64,000 nucleotides of DNA, from NCBI RefSeq assembly GCF_000002985.6, contig NC_003283.11, positions 4,774,001 through 4,838,000 on the forward strand, written 5' to 3'. The notes beneath the pieces are model-generated. The model had not been told where the DNA came from and made no database searches. It saw only the letters and a program-made list of their open reading frames with translations. This document shows positions 60,368 to 64,000 of this stretch, in pieces; the first letter of the stretch is position 1, and every line of letters begins with the position of its first letter. The stretch comes from Caenorhabditis elegans. Taxonomy: Eukaryota > Nematoda > Chromadorea > Rhabditida > Rhabditidae. The translations under genes and the position numbers were made by a program.

Positions 60368-60718
60368 CCTCCTGAGACTACAATAAAAATGAAAATAAAA
60401 ATGATTATTAAAGCAAGAGAGATTTCAATTTTGTAAGTGAAAGAAAGTGAAAATAATTGTAATGGCACACAATGCTGCTGCCGACTGTCTGTCCCCTTTT
60501 TCTCCAATACACTGATGGGATGATGTTGAAGCAGCAAGGGCGGAGCCAAACTGAGTGGCGGGCACTGTTCCCGTGTCCATGTGCCGGATGGGGGAGACGA
60601 CTGTGTCTCTGATCGATTTGCTGAGATTGTGTGAAAAAGGGAGAGAGAGCCAGTAGTATATGATTCATATCATTTTATTTTATCACTATTCGTTTATGAG
60701 GCTATCTGGTATACCATT
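60368..60718. promoter_or_regulatory. Divergent promoter of DXO-like gene and 89-aa gene
   Basis: About 350 nt lie between the two start codons. It contains a GGGCGGAGCC GC box (about 60540) and GTGTCTCTGATCG. No exon is visible. Confidence 0.5.
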
Positions 60719-61934
60719 ATGCAAAATATTTGGAGTACACACGAATTATATCAATTCGACATTAAAAAAAATGTCTCTTACTCCGACGATGCCACTGGAG
60801 CTTCAGGACGAGACAGGTTTCATTTGAAAAAGCCTACGGTCATGAAGTTTAGGCAAAGGGATTTCAGAGCTGAGCTTGCGGGGAGCTCCCGAAGATGCTC
60901 AGAGCAGGTGCTCTGGGGACATGTGCGGTGGTGATATTAGGCAGAAATTTGGATTTTTGCCTATACATATCACTTTTGTGGTGTTATAAAAGAGTTTGGA
61001 AGGATACTGAAAATCTGTTCTACCAAACTTTTTTTGCAACTCATGAAAGTAATAAGTATGGACAAAAAGTCGTAATTTCTGCCGGGTACCACCACTACAC
61101 ACGTCTCCAGAGCACCATTTATGCTGCTCCGATCATCTTTGGGAGCTCATCGAAAGCTCTGAAGTTTCTGAAATTTCGCGTCTGAAAATTCATATTGAAA
61201 AAGTTTTTCAACATGGGCTCTCAAATGAAACCTGTCTCGTACCAGTCCAGTCGCCAGTCGTACTACCTAGCGGTAGGCGACAATTGCCGTTTTGCCGGAA
61301 ATTTTGATATTCGGCAAATTGCCGGTTTGCCGGATATCAATTTGCCGGAAATTTTTAGGGGGATTTTTTATACGACGGAAACATATAAAACTGTGCCTTT
61401 TTGAAATTTTTTCCCGCTTCATTTAGATATTTTCATCGACTTTGCCTACTTTTCATAATAGATGTAGGAAGATTCATAGGATGCGTACAGTTTTGATGAA
61501 TAAAATTGAAATTCTGAAATTTCCAAAAAAAAATGTGCAAAACCGCAATTTGCCGAAAATTCTCAGCAATTGCCGTTTTTCCGGCAAATTCAGCAATTTG
61601 CCGGATTGCCGATTTGCCAGAAATTTTTTAATTCCGGCAATTTGCCGATTTAAAAATTTCGCATAATCGTAAACCAGATAGCTGTATTAATAAATAGCGA
61701 TATTAACAAAACCTCTCCTAGTTATCAAATTCACCAGACATTCTAAATATTTAATTTTCCAGGAAACCATGGATCCTGATGGGACAGCTGATGGATAACG
61801 CGAAGGATGCCTATGACAAGGTTGAGAGCAAGTATTTGGATGATCTGGAGAAGGCTGCCAAGAAGAGAAATCAATCGGTTACTCCAAAGAACATCAACTT
61901 CCACATTTCCAACTGGCTGGCAGCATCGAAATAA
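60719..61934 (+). CDS. Two-exon 89-aa protein of unknown function
   Basis: Exons 60719-60816 and 61763-61934 join with phase 2 into 270 nt; only this frame continues across the junction. The product is polar and charged, with [16 protein letters not shown] before the junction and [18 protein letters not shown] after it, then a Lys/Glu-rich helix and a C-terminal [12 protein letters not shown]. It has no signal peptide or TM and I do not recognise a family. The 946-nt intron begins inside a fold-back element (60806-61235), so the 5' splice site and last residues of exon 1 come from, or were captured by, that element. The true start could be further upstream. Codon use in exon 2 looks clearly coding. 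Confidence 0.65.
60806..61235. mobile_element. 430-bp fold-back element spanning an exon-intron border
   Basis: The left end ACGAGACAGGTTTCATTTGA (60807 on) is inverted at the right end TCAAATGAAACCTGTCTCGT. Inner arms also match: TTCAGAGCTGAGC..GGGAGCTCCCGAAGATG with CATCTTTGGGAGCTC..AGCTCTGAA, and GTGCTCTGGGGACATGTGCGGTGGTG with its complement. The word CAG flanks both ends and may be a target duplication. No ORF for a transposase. Confidence 0.8.
61280..61655. repeat. CGGCAAAT-type dispersed repeat with body
   Basis: GCCGTTTTGCCGGAAATTTTG words at 61285-61355 and CCGGCAAATTCAGCAATTTGCC at 61560-61645 flank a middle (TTTGAAATTTTTTCCCGC...TTTCATAATAGATGTAGG) that is also found in copies at 8930-9020, 33605-33680 and 35035-35110. 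It is in the intron of the 89-aa gene. Confidence 0.65.
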
Positions 61935-62036
61935 TTTTTTAAAATATTGTTTAAATGATAATCCGAATTTTTGTTATTTGTTGTTACTGTTAAGTTTTCA
62001 CTATGAATTTTGTTTTGTGTGTCAAGTAGAGAATCC

Positions 62037-64000
62037 TCAACATTTATCACAACTAGCTTTACAATTCTCATTCATCCATTTCATTTGTTCCTTCATCTTG
62101 CAATAGCCATGCAGAGCCCACGTGCCGCAGTGCACATTCTGATCGTCACATCCCGGACGGCAGTACATTTTTTTGAGCAACCGGATGTCGCCGCGGGTCA
62201 GTTTGGCTCGTTGACCCAGTTTCGGGGTGTTCTCCTGTGGATTCACCAACGGGATCATCGTCGGCTTGTTGGGGTCCTTGGCGCCGAGATATGCGTTATA
62301 GTGCATTATAGAGTCGTAGGCGTACTTGGTACCGTAGGATGTGTACAGTTTCGCGTCGGATATCGCAAATGTGTCATAGTGTTGGGGGTCGATGTTTGAC
62401 CAGTCGATCTGGAAATTTTGAAATTTTTTAAAAATCGGCTGGGTCTCGTCGCGAACAAGAGGCAATTTTTGGAATTCTTGCTTAAAGGCGCATGGGTTCA
62501 TTAGGATGGGTCTCACCACGAAAAATGTTATGGTAGCACTTTTTTGAGTTTTTTGGCGGGCATTTTTATTCATTTTATTATTATGGGCACTTAGAGAAGC
62601 ACAATCGAGGTGCCGGCGCGCTCTACGGTCAAACTAAAATTCCCCGCCCCCAAAAGTTGGGTCTCGTTAGGAATTGCCATTTTAATTTCTTTTCTTCCAG
62701 ATTTCATCGGTTTTTCAATATTTTTTTCGTATATTTTCGTTAAGTTTTCAGTTGTTTTTAATTATTTAACTGATGAAAATTTTATTTGAAATTTGATAAA
62801 TGAATTTTTTTTGCATTATTTCGACATTAAAGTCAACAAAACAACGGAAAAAATAGTAAAAAATTCGAAATATTATTGAAAAAAGTTGAAGTTACGGTTT
62901 TACCTAACGAGACCCAACTCCTGGGGGCGGACAGTTTTCACTTGGCCGTGGAGCGCGCTTGCTCCTCAATTTTCAAAATGCGCGTTTTTCTGCGTCTCCA
63001 AAATGAAATGAACAGTATAGGATTCAGCCATTAATTTTTTCGTGGCGAGACCCATCCGATTGAGCCCGTGCGCCTTTGAGAAAATGTTTTTAAAATTTCG
63101 TGATATTACATTATAAAAGGTGCGGTGGGTCTTGTCACGAAAAATTCTTGAAACTCAAAGACGGTCACATTTTCTAAATGGCCGAGAAAAAAAAACTAGG
63201 CCGCACGTGATGCCAGGCTGTCCCATTACAGTTTGATCTACCACAAATGCGGGAATTTTCTGCCCAACGGAATGCGACGTCAGCACGTTCTTAACCATGC
63301 GAAATCAGTTGAGAACTCTGCGTCTCTTCTCCCGCATTTTTTGTAGATCTACGTAGATCAAGCCGAAATGAGACACTCTGACATCACGTGGCCGTGGAAC
63401 TGTTGAGGATTTTTTTCTAGGCCACGGCATAAAAACTGCAAATAAAGTTAAAAACCTTGATATACTTATCCCTGTCGAGTCTCAAGTGTTGGTGACTGAC
63501 GCCCAACGCGTGCATTGTTTCGTGCATTGCAACTCCTCGATTCTGAAAGTTTTCGATCGAATTTGCATTATCTTTCCACGTGGTGTCAAAGTGTCCCATT
63601 TCGGCGTGATCTACTAAAAACGCAAGAATTTCAAAGAAGATTCTCCGCATTTTTTGTAGATCACACCAAAATGGGACAGTTTGACACCACGTGTTTTCCC
63701 CCAAAAAATGAAGAAGAAACCGTACATCCCCACACTGGAAGCTCAAGTAAATCGGGTTGGCCGGATCGGTCCGTCCCACGTAGGATAGACCGCAGCTGAA
63801 AAGGAAGTGACGTCACACTTAGATTCTCTAGTCAACTTACAAGGTCGTGCTATCAACTTTCATATAATTCAAGTGATATCCTTTTGGCGTTGCATTGTAC
63901 CTGAATAGGATGCAGGTGTTGATTGAAATTTCGTGTAGAGCATCCCGGATGTCTTTTTTGTCGGATTCTTCTGGAAACTTGTCAGGATTTTGACGGTTTT
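62037..64000 (-). CDS. nas-9: Astacin metalloprotease with C-terminal ShK domain (5' part outside window)
   Basis: Visible exons are 63841-64000 (continues beyond the window), 63726-63795, 63456-63542 and 62037-62408; all junctions agree in phase. The zinc site HETMHALGVSHQHLRLDRD is the astacin HExxHxxGxxHxxxRxDRD signature, and SIMHY is the Met-turn. The catalytic domain starts within the first visible exon (ALHEISINTCILFRY). The C-terminus is a six-Cys ShK-type module (CDDQNVHCGTWALHGYC to CKASCDKC). There is no CUB or EGF domain between them. It is a secreted endopeptidase of the nas family; I recall C37H5.9/nas-9 at this locus, unverified. Two introns contain palindromic repeats. Confidence 0.88.
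62482..63086. repeat. Fold-back AAAGGCGCA...GAGACCC element, copy 3
   Basis: GCTTAAAGGCGCATGGGTTCATTAGGATGGGTCTCACCACG on the left pairs with TCGTGGCGAGACCCATCCGATTGAGCCCGTGCGCCTTTGA on the right. A second inverted pair inside (GGGTCTCGTTAGG / CCTAACGAGACCC, with CCCCCAAAAGTTGG / CCAACTCCTGGGGG) shows a nested element. It lies in the last nas intron. Confidence 0.75.
63206..63392. repeat. Palindromic GTAGATCAAACCG element, copy 4 (inverted orientation)
   Basis: GCACGTGATGCCAGGCTGTCCCATTACAGTTTGATCTAC at the left end and GTAGATCAAGCCGAAATGAGACACTCTGACATCACGTGG at the right. The core, read on the minus strand, is the same CGCATGGTTAAGAACGTGCTGACGTC. It lies in the last nas intron. Confidence 0.85.
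63577..63693. repeat. Palindromic element, short internally deleted copy 5
   Basis: CCACGTGGTGTCAAAGTGTCCCATTTCGGCGTGATCTAC and its inverse ending GACACCACGTG flank only about 40 nt; the GTTAAGAACGTGCTGACGTC core is missing. It fills most of the 183-nt nas intron 63543-63725. Confidence 0.85.

Noticed and set aside
60773-60828. Alternative start [12 protein letters not shown] for the 89-aa gene
   Set aside because: This ATG is in another frame; it ends at a stop within the repeat, and its phase does not match the exon at 61763.
61195-61290. Possible exon reading [12 protein letters not shown] before GTAGGC
   Set aside because: It has a plausible donor, but phase 0 cannot join the 61763 exon in its coding frame, and it lies partly in the fold-back terminal repeat.

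Overview
The window is nuclear DNA of a Caenorhabditis nematode, almost certainly C. elegans. The AT-rich DNA carries short introns with consensus TTTCAG acceptors, several SL-type acceptors just upstream of start codons, TTAGGC-like telomere words, and dense fold-back repeats. Recognisable genes are mitochondrial HSP70 (hsp-6), adenylosuccinate synthetase (adss-1), a NOC3 homologue and a nas-family astacin (probably nas-9). From memory and without any search, this neighbourhood corresponds to chromosome V around clones R02F11 and C37H5. Gene models were rebuilt exon by exon from splice sites and reading phase; nearly all close in frame.

Left part (1-28.9 kb, mostly + strand) is an accessory region of membrane and secreted proteins. 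It holds a four-TM protein (3963-5907), a family of single-pass receptors-like proteins sharing a juxtamembrane C-x5-C-x4-C module (9623-10386, 13466-14379, 15123-16045, 20687-22871, plus a degenerate relative at 17972-19137), a mirror-image pair of tiny secreted CX3C peptides (11095-11433 and 11804-12140), a small one-TM ORF (13043-13303), a C-type lectin (16668-17474) and a secreted Cys-repeat protein with a furin-like site (27148-28410). These are separated by repeats: a 1.2 kb palindrome enclosing a tRNA-like module, an octamer minisatellite, tRNA-derived elements and possible LTR debris.

Middle part (28.9-48 kb, - strand) holds a CDF metal transporter whose motifs point to manganese (28920-31939), a 5 kb gene-poor repeat region, a large soluble LRR / coiled-coil / FN3 protein with long A/T-cluster-rich introns (37103-44662), and adss-1 (45154-47952).

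Right part (50.6-64 kb) is housekeeping-like. hsp-6 (-) and the NOC3 homologue (+) are divergent over about 610 bp that contain a perfect three-unit heat-shock element. They are followed by a DXO/RAI1-like decapping enzyme paralogue (-), a two-exon 89-aa protein (+) whose 5' splice site lies in a transposon terminal repeat, and the 3' part of an astacin with C-terminal ShK domain (-), cut by the window edge. Introns here carry several recurring palindromic families.
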